NCBI RefSeq assembly: GCF_026004115.1
Contig: NZ_BPIM01000001.1
Location: 2,212,501-2,276,500 of the forward strand
DNA length: 64,000 bases
Source: Meiothermus sp.
GTDB taxonomy: Bacteria > Deinococcota > Deinococci > Deinococcales > Thermaceae
Direction: 5' to 3'
Shown here: piece after piece, positions 23,364 to 30,862 of the stretch
Numbering within the stretch: position 1 is the stretch's first letter
Layout: the number at the start of each line of letters is the position of its first letter
The notes under the pieces: model-generated
The model's input: only the letters and a program-made list of their open reading frames with translations
The model's database searches: none
Told to the model about the DNA's origin: nothing
Translations under genes and position numbers: made by a program

Positions 23364-26300
23364 CTACAAGAGCAGCGGGGCCAGGGGCCAGCGGCCCTGC
23401 AAGGCCTCCTGGATGCCCCGGTTGTAGGCGAAAGCCTCCAGGTAGCGGGCCTGCTGAGCAGGGGGGAGCTGGGTCAGGGACTCCAGGAGCAGCTTCCCGG
23501 CTTGTTGCAAGGCTTCCTGGGCAGCCTCTGGTTGGTTCAGCCGGTGCAGAATTTGGGCCTGTATCCAGGCCACCTGCTGGATGGGTAGGTCGGCCTTCAG
23601 GCAGTGGAGGCGGGCGTAGGCCAGCCTCGAGGCTTCCAGCGCCTCACGGAGCCGGCCCTGCTGCAAGAGGTTGAAGGCCCGCATACTCTGGCAAAGTTCC
23701 AGCAGGGTAGGCTCCGGGCTTTGCAGGGTTTCGCGGAGCCAGCGCTCGCTTTCGTGGGGTTGATTGGCGCGGGTCTCCACCAAAGCCGCCACATACCGGG
23801 CCTCGCGGGCCTGCCAGGAGTGGGCTCCCAGGCCGGGCAAGGCAAAGGTAATCTGCTCGCGGGCCTCCTCCAGCCGGCCCAGGTGTACCAGCGCCAAGGC
23901 CCGTAGCATGGCCCGGTAGTGATGGGCGTAGGGGGTGGGGGCTTGTAAGCGCTCGAGCGCTGGCTCAAACGAGCCCAAGCCAATCTCGATCAGGGCCAGG
24001 TGGGTCTGGGCGCTTTGCCAGATGAACTCCATGCCCAGCTCTCTCGCCAGGGCCTGGGTCTGCGCAAAACGCCGCAGGGCCTCCTGGGTATGGCGGGCGG
24101 TGTGCAGGGCCACCGCCAGGTTGTGCAAGAGGGCCACCTCATCGCCCTGGAGGTGCAGTTCCTGGGCGAGGGCCAGCCCCTCCTGACCCAGGGCAATGCT
24201 CCCCTCCGCATTGCCGCTGTGGTAAAGAAAGCGGGCCTTGGAGCGCAGAAAGCGCACCCGGTGAACGGGCGCGCCCTGGGTGTAGGGCTCGGCCCGGTCG
24301 TACCAGTGCAAGGCCTGTTCGGGCTGGGCCTGCTCGAGGGCCAGCTCGGCCAGCAGCAAAGCGGCGCGGAAGGCGTTTTCCGGCGATTCGGGTTGCTGCA
24401 AGACCGCCAGGGCAGCCTCGCGGGCCCCCTCGACGATGCCCAGGTGCTCAAGGGCATACACCAGCTCCAGCCGGGCGGCCTGGTTCTGGCTTTGGCGCAG
24501 CCAGTGGACGGCTTGTTCAAAGTCGCCCAGCACCCGCGCCAGCCGCCCTTTGCGGTAGGCCAGTTCCGAGGCCAGCTCGGGCCGGGCCAGGGCTCCCAGG
24601 CGGGCCAGTTCGGCCTGTTGGGCCTGGGGGTCGGCCATCTGGTAGTAGATTTCCTCGAGCTCGAGGCGAAGCTGGGCCTCGAGGGCAGGGTCGTGGTGGA
24701 GCAGGCCCAAAGCCCGTTCGAGGTGCGCCAGGGCCTGGGGCCAGACCGCCAGCCTGCGGGCCTCCTGGGCGGCCTGCCGGCTCAAACGCAACATGGCCTG
24801 GGGTTCCCCGGCCCCAATGGCGTGATCCAGCAGGACGGCAGCGGGGACGGGCTCGTCCTGGGCGCTCAGGGCCTCGAGCAGCCGCCCATGCAGGTAACGC
24901 CGGGTGGCCGGGGGCATGAGCGCCTGGGTGGCTTCCAGCAGCAGGTCGTGGGCGAAGCATCCGTTCTTTAGGAGGCCGGCTTGCTCGAGTAGATCGCCAT
25001 TCTCCGCAATGCTCAGGGGGCTTTTTTGCAATGCCTGAGTGGCCAGCCGGGGGGTGTAGCGTTCGCCGGCCAGGGCAGCCAGTCGGAGCAGTTCCAGGGC
25101 ATCCGGCAAAAGCCGCCCCAGGCGTTGCTGGAGCATGGCCTGCACCCGCCCGGAGCGGGGCAGCCTGGGCCAGGCCGCCTCAAAGTCGGTCTCGCTTAGC
25201 TCCAGCCACCCCTGTTCCTCCAGGCTGCGCAGGGTTTCCAGCACGAACAGCGGGTTGCCCCCGGTCAGCCGGTGCAGGGGCCGGGCCAGTCGACGGGTTG
25301 CAGGGGGTAGGGGCAGGGCCCCGATCATCTCCTCCAGGCCCGCCATCCCAAGGGGCGCCAGCGCCAACCCCAGCGCCTCCCCGGAGGCCAGCAGCTGCTG
25401 CACCAGGGCTTGCCCTCGAGCCGAGAGTTCGTCCGGACGGTAGGCCAGCAGGAAGGGGGTGCCCGGAAGCTCGGCCAGTACGTAGTCCAAAAGCTCGAGG
25501 CTGGCTCCGTCCACAAACTGCACATCGTCGGCCCCCAGTGCCGGCTTTTGGGCCTGCTGCCACGCTTGGAGCAGGGTCAGAATGGCCTTATATAAGCGCA
25601 GGCGGTCTTCCGCACCGTGCAAAGGAGGTGGGCTTTCGTCCAGGTCGGGCAGCAAACGGGCCAGTTCCCGGCGCACCCAAGGGGGTAGCCCGCCGGGTGA
25701 TACCTGGGCCAGGGCCTGCTCGAGCCACCGGGTCGCGCTGGCGTAGGGCACCCCGGCATCGCCGGGCCGCCCCTGCATTAGCCCAGAAGCGACCCCCTGC
25801 GCGGCGATGAATTCCTGCAGTAGCCGGGTCTTGCCCACCCCCGGCTCGCCCTCCATCAAAATCCGCTTTCCTGTCCGCCAAGCGGACTGAAGCCATGCCC
25901 ACTCGGGGCTACGGCCCACCAGAGGAGGGCTGCTGAGCTCGGAGGCCGGGTGCATAGTTCGACCTGTGCGCAGGCTCTCGGCCAGCAGCCGGGTCTCCCG
26001 GCTAGGGGCCAGGCCCAGCTCCCGCTCCAAAAAAGCGGCGTAGCGATGGTATTGTTCCAGCGCTTGGGCCGCCTGGCCCAGCCCGGCCCAGAGTTCCATG
26101 CACTCGCGCCAGACCTCCTCCTGCAAAGGGTCGCGGGTCAGGAGCTCCTGATAGCTCAGAAGGGCCTCGTTTGGCTGGCCGGCGGCTTTTTGTTGTCGGG
26201 CCAGGCCCAGCAAGGCGCCGTTGTAACGTTCTTCCCAACGGGCCCGGGCAAGCTCCAGCCAGTCCTCGAAGGCCGGAGCCTCGGCGAGCTCGAGGCCCAA

Positions 26301-26651
26301 CAGCAGCGGCCCCCGGTACAGGCGCTTGGCCTCGGCATACTGCCCGGCCTGCTGGAGCTGCTCAAACTGGGCGGCGTCCGTCTCGAGGTTATCCAGGTAA
26401 AGTACGCCCTGGTTTTCCCACACGGCTCCGACCAGATGAGTTTTTTTCAAGCGGTACAACTCGTTGCGCAGGTTGGCCCTGGCCCGCTCTTCCTCGGCCT
26501 CCCAGAACAAAGCGGCCAGGGTGCTGCGGGGGGTGGGGCCTTCCAGGGCCAGATAGGCCAGAAGCCCCAGCAGCTTGCGAGTGGGCAGGTGCAGCCGCTC
26601 ACCCCCCAGCCAGGGCTCGGGGCTTCCCAACAATAGCAGGCGAACCTTCAT
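23364..26651 (-). CDS. SARP-type transcriptional regulator 1 (wHTH-BTAD-ATPase-TPR)
   Basis: Large regulator of 1095 residues. The N-terminal winged helix (about 1-75; LPTRKLLGLLAYLALEG, RANLRNELYRLKK) is followed by a BTAD helical domain (about 95-230; LYRGPLLLG, ELGLAPSRETRLL). Next is an AAA/STAND ATPase with Walker A GEPGVGKT (268-275) and a Walker B-like ADDVQFVDG. The second half is a long series of TPR-like helices. AfsR/SARP proteins of this build bind direct repeats and activate transcription, with the ATPase and TPR part sensing a signal. It probably controls the operon that starts 68 nt beyond its 3' end (operator C). Confidence 0.9.
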   Translation of the reverse strand: MKVRLLLLGSPEPWLGGERLHLPTRKLLGLLAYLALEGPTPRSTLAALFWEAEEERARANLRNELYRLKKTHLVGAVWENQGVLYLDNLETDAAQFEQLQQAGQYAEAKRLYRGPLLLGLELAEAPAFEDWLELARARWEERYNGALLGLARQQKAAGQPNEALLSYQELLTRDPLQEEVWRECMELWAGLGQAAQALEQYHRYAAFLERELGLAPSRETRLLAESLRTGRTMHPASELSSPPLVGRSPEWAWLQSAWRTGKRILMEGEPGVGKTRLLQEFIAAQGVASGLMQGRPGDAGVPYASATRWLEQALAQVSPGGLPPWVRRELARLLPDLDESPPPLHGAEDRLRLYKAILTLLQAWQQAQKPALGADDVQFVDGASLELLDYVLAELPGTPFLLAYRPDELSARGQALVQQLLASGEALGLALAPLGMAGLEEMIGALPLPPATRRLARPLHRLTGGNPLFVLETLRSLEEQGWLELSETDFEAAWPRLPRSGRVQAMLQQRLGRLLPDALELLRLAALAGERYTPRLATQALQKSPLSIAENGDLLEQAGLLKNGCFAHDLLLEATQALMPPATRRYLHGRLLEALSAQDEPVPAAVLLDHAIGAGEPQAMLRLSRQAAQEARRLAVWPQALAHLERALGLLHHDPALEAQLRLELEEIYYQMADPQAQQAELARLGALARPELASELAYRKGRLARVLGDFEQAVHWLRQSQNQAARLELVYALEHLGIVEGAREAALAVLQQPESPENAFRAALLLAELALEQAQPEQALHWYDRAEPYTQGAPVHRVRFLRSKARFLYHSGNAEGSIALGQEGLALAQELHLQGDEVALLHNLAVALHTARHTQEALRRFAQTQALARELGMEFIWQSAQTHLALIEIGLGSFEPALERLQAPTPYAHHYRAMLRALALVHLGRLEEAREQITFALPGLGAHSWQAREARYVAALVETRANQPHESERWLRETLQSPEPTLLELCQSMRAFNLLQQGRLREALEASRLAYARLHCLKADLPIQQVAWIQAQILHRLNQPEAAQEALQQAGKLLLESLTQLPPAQQARYLEAFAYNRGIQEALQGRWPLAPLLL

Positions 26652-26705
26652 GGCCTTGGGGTTAGTGTACGTACAAGTTAGCGCATTTGTTTTTTTATAA
26701 AGAAA

Positions 26706-26725
26706 GAGGGCCCTAGGGGGCCCTC
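26706..26725 (-). terminator. Intrinsic terminator after subtilase 1 gene
   Basis: GAGGGCCC-TAGG-GGGCCCTC hairpin, 30 nt after the subtilase stop on the minus strand, followed on that strand by TTTCTTTAT. It separates the subtilase gene from regulator 1. Confidence 0.75.
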
Positions 26726-26755
26726 CTGAAAGACCGGATCAGGTTCTTAATCAAG

Positions 26756-29275
26756 CTAATCAAGGGTGCAGCGATATACCTTGATATCCGGCAGGCTGCG
26801 GGTGCTCGAGTTGCCCAGCGAGTCGGTAGCGGTCAGGGTTAGCCGCACGACCTGGCCGTTGTAGGCGTTGGTCACCGAGCAGGCTGCAAACAGCGATGGA
26901 GTGTTGGAGGGTGTCCAGGCTAGGTTGCCGCTGGTGGTGGTGGGGCCGCTTACAACCACATTGCTGGCGAAAACCGTGGAAGTGCTACCGCCGGGTGCGT
27001 AGGAGGTGGCCCGCCAGGTGTAGGTAATGGGGGTGTTGCCCTCGGGGTCGGTGGCGCTGGCACTGGCGCTAAGGGGGGTCGTCCAGGTGTAGCCATCACT
27101 GTTGTAGTTGATGCCAGGGGACAGGTTACCCAGCGTAATGTTGGGTGGCAGGTTGGGTGGGGCGGGGTTGATGGTGATGCTAACGCTGGCCGTTGCGCTG
27201 AGCCCTTGGGGGTCGGTGGCGGTGAGGGTGAGGGTGCGGGCGCCGGTACTGCTAAAGCTAATCTCGGTATTGCAGCCGGCGCGGGGGAAGGTGGTATCGC
27301 TGGGGTTGCTGCTGGTCCAGCGGCAGGCGATGGGGCCGGGGCCAGGGTCGGGGCCTTCGTTGAGGTCGGTGGCTGAACCCAAAAGCTGTACGGTTTGCCC
27401 CACAAAGAAGGTGGCACCGGTGGTGGGCTGGGAGATGGAGACCACAGGAGCCGAGTTGATCACGCTCACCGTCCGGGTTGCGCTGCTTTCGCGGCCCAGC
27501 AAGTCCCTGGTCGAGACCCGTAGCGTGCGGCTTCCTGCCGTATTGAACCGGTAAAAGGCGGTGTTGCCCACAACCCGTGTGGGGGTCGGTTCAAAAGTCA
27601 GGGGGCAGTACACGGGGGGGCAGTTGCTGCCGGCGAAATCGGTCACGTTGGCGGTAACGCTCCATTCGCGGTTGAGGTTGGCGTTGGCCGGGCCGCTCAG
27701 TGCGATGCTGGGGCCGCTGGGGCCCGCATCCAGGGCCCTGGAGACCGCGGCAAAGGCATTCACCCGCCGCTCGTGTCCCCGCACCCCCACCCCGCCCACA
27801 TGGGCGGTGTCGCGCAAAATAGTCCAGACCTGGCCGGCATTCAGGGACGGGTTGGCGGCCCAGACCAATGCTGCCACGCCCGCCACAAAAGGGGAGGAAT
27901 AACTGGTACCGGCACTCAGGCGGGCCTGATTGGCCCGGTTATCGGGGTCTGGGCCGACCCAGAGCCAGTAAGGGCCATAAATGTCCACGCTGTTGTCGTC
28001 GAGCTTGCTGCCAAAGTTGGAGCCGGCGTCGCGGGCCGTGGCGTCGTGGGCCATGCCGCCCACACAAATCACCGAGCGTGATTCACAGGGAATGAAGGTG
28101 GAGCCTTCGATGCCGCCGCCGTTGTCCACGTCCTTGCCCGCATTTCCTGCCGAAGCAAAAATCAGCTTGCCGCTAGCCGCAACCGCCCAGGTAAAACCGT
28201 CTATAATCTCGCTGGGTGCGGGGCAAAGGCCAAAGCAGGCAACCTTGACCGCGACGTCCCAGCCCAGATCGAGCTCGAAGCCAAAGCTCATGTTGATGAT
28301 TTTGGGATTGCCGAAAAGGGTAGCGGTGATGATGCGCTCGAGGGTGGTGATGATGCCGATAAAGTCCCCCTGGAAAGGCACCGCCAAGAGCTCCCCTACC
28401 GGCCCGGCGGGGCCGGCCACGCCAAAGGCATTGTCGGGGCGGCCCATGGCCGAGGTGGTGACATGCGTGCCGTGCCAGGGGCAGGAAAAGCCCCCCGAGC
28501 ATTGTAGGGCGCTGGGTTCGTTCCAGCTTCCCACCACCTGGCGGGTCTCGGGGAAGTCGCCGCTGGGTGCGAACCCGCCGTCCAGAATCATGATGCGAAC
28601 CTTGTTGTCAAAACGCCCGGCCCGTTCGAGCAAACGCCAGGCCTCGCCCACCCCAATGTCCTGGGCGCTGCCCCGGCTCATGTAGGGCCACTCGAAGGCG
28701 TTGGGGCTATACGGGATGTCGGGGGTGCTTGAGGTGGCAGCTTCGCTGGTGCTTCCGCTCGAAATGGCCCCGGAGGTGAGCACAAAGTTGGGGGTGACGG
28801 TCATTTTTTCCTGGTTGGCTTCGGCCAGCGCAACTGCCAGCAACTGAGCGGCGGCTGGGCTCGAGGTGCTGAACCGTCCCTTCAGGTCGGGTACGTTCTG
28901 GTTGAGCTGTTGCAGGATGCGCTCCACCTGGGCCGCCGAGGGGTCGAGTTGCACCTGGTAGGTTTTGGGGGCGTCGCCCACCTTTTCCACCTGGCCGATT
29001 ACCCGCCCGCCCCAGCGGGCCAGGAAGGCGTTGAGCCGGGACTCGTCATCGGTGCTGACCACCAGCTCGCCCAGCACAAAGTCCATGGCAATACCGCTTT
29101 CGCCCACCATGCGGGCCAGCGGGCGCGGGCTGCCATCGGGGCCGGGGAGGGTGGCTTGTGCGGGGGCCAGGCTGGTATCTACCGGTATTTGCAGAGTACC
29201 AGAGGGCTTGTTGCTTCCGCAGGATGCCAACAAGAGCAGCGAGCTGACAAAGATTGCTTTCCAAAGGTGTTTCAT
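26756..29275 (-). CDS. Subtilisin-like (S8) serine protease lipoprotein 1
   Basis: 839-residue exported protease. Lipoprotein signal with LASCG (Cys about residue 19), then an inhibitor-type prodomain (about 60-150). The S8 domain (about 215-520) has catalytic Asp in IMILDGGF, His in WHGTHVT, oxyanion Asn in SAGNAG and Ser in GTSYSSPF. The last 300 residues form several Ig/PKD-like beta domains (TGATFFVGQTVQLLGSATD; LTLTATDPQGLSATASV). GAAGGAGG precedes the ATG. It has its own operator-promoter (29322-29356) of the B type. Likely cell-surface proteolysis. Confidence 0.93.
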   Translation of the reverse strand: MKHLWKAIFVSSLLLLASCGSNKPSGTLQIPVDTSLAPAQATLPGPDGSPRPLARMVGESGIAMDFVLGELVVSTDDESRLNAFLARWGGRVIGQVEKVGDAPKTYQVQLDPSAAQVERILQQLNQNVPDLKGRFSTSSPAAAQLLAVALAEANQEKMTVTPNFVLTSGAISSGSTSEAATSSTPDIPYSPNAFEWPYMSRGSAQDIGVGEAWRLLERAGRFDNKVRIMILDGGFAPSGDFPETRQVVGSWNEPSALQCSGGFSCPWHGTHVTTSAMGRPDNAFGVAGPAGPVGELLAVPFQGDFIGIITTLERIITATLFGNPKIINMSFGFELDLGWDVAVKVACFGLCPAPSEIIDGFTWAVAASGKLIFASAGNAGKDVDNGGGIEGSTFIPCESRSVICVGGMAHDATARDAGSNFGSKLDDNSVDIYGPYWLWVGPDPDNRANQARLSAGTSYSSPFVAGVAALVWAANPSLNAGQVWTILRDTAHVGGVGVRGHERRVNAFAAVSRALDAGPSGPSIALSGPANANLNREWSVTANVTDFAGSNCPPVYCPLTFEPTPTRVVGNTAFYRFNTAGSRTLRVSTRDLLGRESSATRTVSVINSAPVVSISQPTTGATFFVGQTVQLLGSATDLNEGPDPGPGPIACRWTSSNPSDTTFPRAGCNTEISFSSTGARTLTLTATDPQGLSATASVSITINPAPPNLPPNITLGNLSPGINYNSDGYTWTTPLSASASATDPEGNTPITYTWRATSYAPGGSTSTVFASNVVVSGPTTTSGNLAWTPSNTPSLFAACSVTNAYNGQVVRLTLTATDSLGNSSTRSLPDIKVYRCTLD

Positions 29276-29321
29276 TTACTTCCTCCTTCTAGGTCTTCGA
29301 CTTGCTTCCGAAGCTGCCCTA

Positions 29322-29356
29322 AGGGTAGAGGGAAGGGGTTGAACGACCCATGAACG
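29322..29356 (-). promoter_or_regulatory. SARP-type operator/promoter B1 of subtilase 1
   Basis: Minus strand: CGTTCAT, 4 nt, CGTTCAA. TTCAT (29350-29354) and TTCAA (29339-29343) are 11 bp apart, followed by exactly 11 nt and TACCCT (29322-29327). Same word as B2 and B3, all clustered around SARP-type regulator 2. Confidence 0.72.
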
Positions 29357-29377
29357 GTTTGGAGTGCAAGGCCTAGA

Positions 29378-29403
29378 TAAAAAATCCCGCCCAGGGGCGG
29401 GAT
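29378..29403 (-). terminator. Intrinsic terminator after NHL-like lipoprotein gene
   Basis: ATCCCGCCC and GGGCGGGAT form a 9-bp G+C-rich stem (29384-29403), followed on the minus strand by six T. It lies 20 nt after the stop at 29423. Confidence 0.85.
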
Positions 29404-29422
29404 TGAGGAACTGGCCCGGGGT

Positions 29423-30748
29423 CTATGGCAGCTTGTGGTAGAGCGGTAGGCCTGCCGGGGCAGGGTAGAGCGCCAGGGCTCCTGCACTTCCAATGCTGGA
29501 GCTGGTGATAATCCGCTCGGGGGTGGTGGGGCTACCCGAGGTGCTGCTGGTGCTAAGCTGTGTTGAGGAGAGCCGGGCAAACTTGCCAGCGGAGTAGGTG
29601 ATCCATAGCCCGCCCCCCTCGTCAAAAGCCATACCTTCCAGTACCGCTGATACCGGCACACTGACCTGAATGGCCGGGGTTAGGGTCTTGGTTCCACTGC
29701 CCCCCTGGTCGCTGCTGGTCAGGCGGTACAGCACATTGCCGCCAAAAGCCATGACCCACAGGTTCCCCGAGGCATCGAAGGCCAACAGGTTAGCGTCCAG
29801 GGTGTTTATGACCGGGCTTGGGGTCTGGGACTGGATGGTCAGGTCGGGGCCGCTGGTGCTGGCATTCAGGCGACTGGCATTGAACTTGACCACGCGCTTA
29901 GCGCCCGCATTGGCGATCCAGAGATTCCCCGCCGAATCAAAAGCCAGACCCTCGGGTCCATCGAGCCCCGTGATTTCGACCCCTGGCGTGACCGTAGAAG
30001 CACTGAGCTGCGCCGCAGCAATGCGCACGACCTTGTTGGCGCAGGGCACGCTGACCCAGAGGTTGCCGTTTGCGTCAAAGGCCAGCCGGGCAGGCCCGGG
30101 CAAGCAGCTAATACCACTGATATTGATGCTGCGGTCGCGGGTTTTGCTGCCCGAAGTGCCCAGCGCGCTGGCCGGGTAGCGGGCCAGGTTGGGGTCTGCC
30201 GTGGTACCCCCGATGCCCCAGAGGTTGCCGTCCTGGTCGAAGGTCAGGTCGCGCAGGTTGATGGTGCCGGCACTCACGCTGGGGCTCTGGGTGGCGGTGC
30301 TGCCCAAGAGCGATGCGGCAAAGGCCAGCACGGGCGAGGCCCCGCTGGGCGGGTTGCTGTTGTCCATCCAGAGCTTGTTGCTGCTGGGAATGGGGCTGTA
30401 GGAAACGTTTATGGTGGCATTCTGGCCGTTGCGTACGCAGGCTGGGCTATCACTTACACTGGGGCTATAGGCGGTGCGGATGAGGGGGTCGCTCTGGGCC
30501 ACTTTTTCCGCAGTGGCGCTGTAGCTGCCGGCAGGGGTACCCGTAAAGGTCTGGCTGGCGGTAAGGGTCTGGGTACCCGAGGGGCCGACAAGCGTAACCT
30601 TGGCGTTTAGACCTGCGGGCAGGCCGCTCACGTTCACGACCAGATTGCCGGTGCCGGTGGGGTCGCAGGCGGTGGTGGGACCGCCTGCGGGACAGGCCGT
30701 AAGCAATAGAGAAATCACTACGAATAGGCCGAACCAGGATTGTTGCAT
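29423..30748 (-). CDS. NHL/beta-propeller lipoprotein
   Basis: 441-residue lipoprotein (lipobox LTAC). After a short beta domain (NLVVNVSGLPAGLNAKVTL) that resembles one in the large protein at 55303, it carries repeated blade motifs of NHL/SMP-30-like propellers: LTFDQDGNLWGIG, LAFDANGNLWVSV, LAFDSAGNLWIAN, LAFDASGNLWVMA, MAFDEGGGLWITY. Such propellers bind ligands or proteins outside the cell. AAAGGAGGG precedes the ATG. Own operator-promoter at 30802-30836, terminator at 29378-29403. Confidence 0.85.
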   Translation of the reverse strand: MQQSWFGLFVVISLLLTACPAGGPTTACDPTGTGNLVVNVSGLPAGLNAKVTLVGPSGTQTLTASQTFTGTPAGSYSATAEKVAQSDPLIRTAYSPSVSDSPACVRNGQNATINVSYSPIPSSNKLWMDNSNPPSGASPVLAFAASLLGSTATQSPSVSAGTINLRDLTFDQDGNLWGIGGTTADPNLARYPASALGTSGSKTRDRSINISGISCLPGPARLAFDANGNLWVSVPCANKVVRIAAAQLSASTVTPGVEITGLDGPEGLAFDSAGNLWIANAGAKRVVKFNASRLNASTSGPDLTIQSQTPSPVINTLDANLLAFDASGNLWVMAFGGNVLYRLTSSDQGGSGTKTLTPAIQVSVPVSAVLEGMAFDEGGGLWITYSAGKFARLSSTQLSTSSTSGSPTTPERIITSSSIGSAGALALYPAPAGLPLYHKLP

Positions 30749-30801
30749 TTATTCCCTCCTTTAACGCTTTACTCTAGTGTGCCATACTCGAGCACCCCCG
30801 A

Positions 30802-30836
30802 AGATTAACGAAACGCCCCTTAACGCTCCATGAACG
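30802..30836 (-). promoter_or_regulatory. SARP-type operator/promoter B2 of the NHL lipoprotein
   Basis: Minus strand: CGTTCAT, 4 nt, CGTTAAG. TTCAT (30830-30834) and TTAAG (30819-30823) are 11 bp apart, then exactly 11 nt and TAATCT (30802-30807). The same DNA lies just upstream of the leaderless -10 of regulator 2 on the plus strand, so binding could affect both directions. Confidence 0.72.
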
Positions 30837-30850
30837 CAGGCCAACCCCAG

Positions 30851-30856
30851 TAGACT
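30851..30856 (+). promoter_or_regulatory. Leaderless -10 box of SARP-type regulator 2
   Basis: TAGACT, 6 nt before ATG 30863; no ribosome-binding site. Operator B2 covers the corresponding -35 region. Confidence 0.55.
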
Positions 30857-30862
30857 AAGGTC

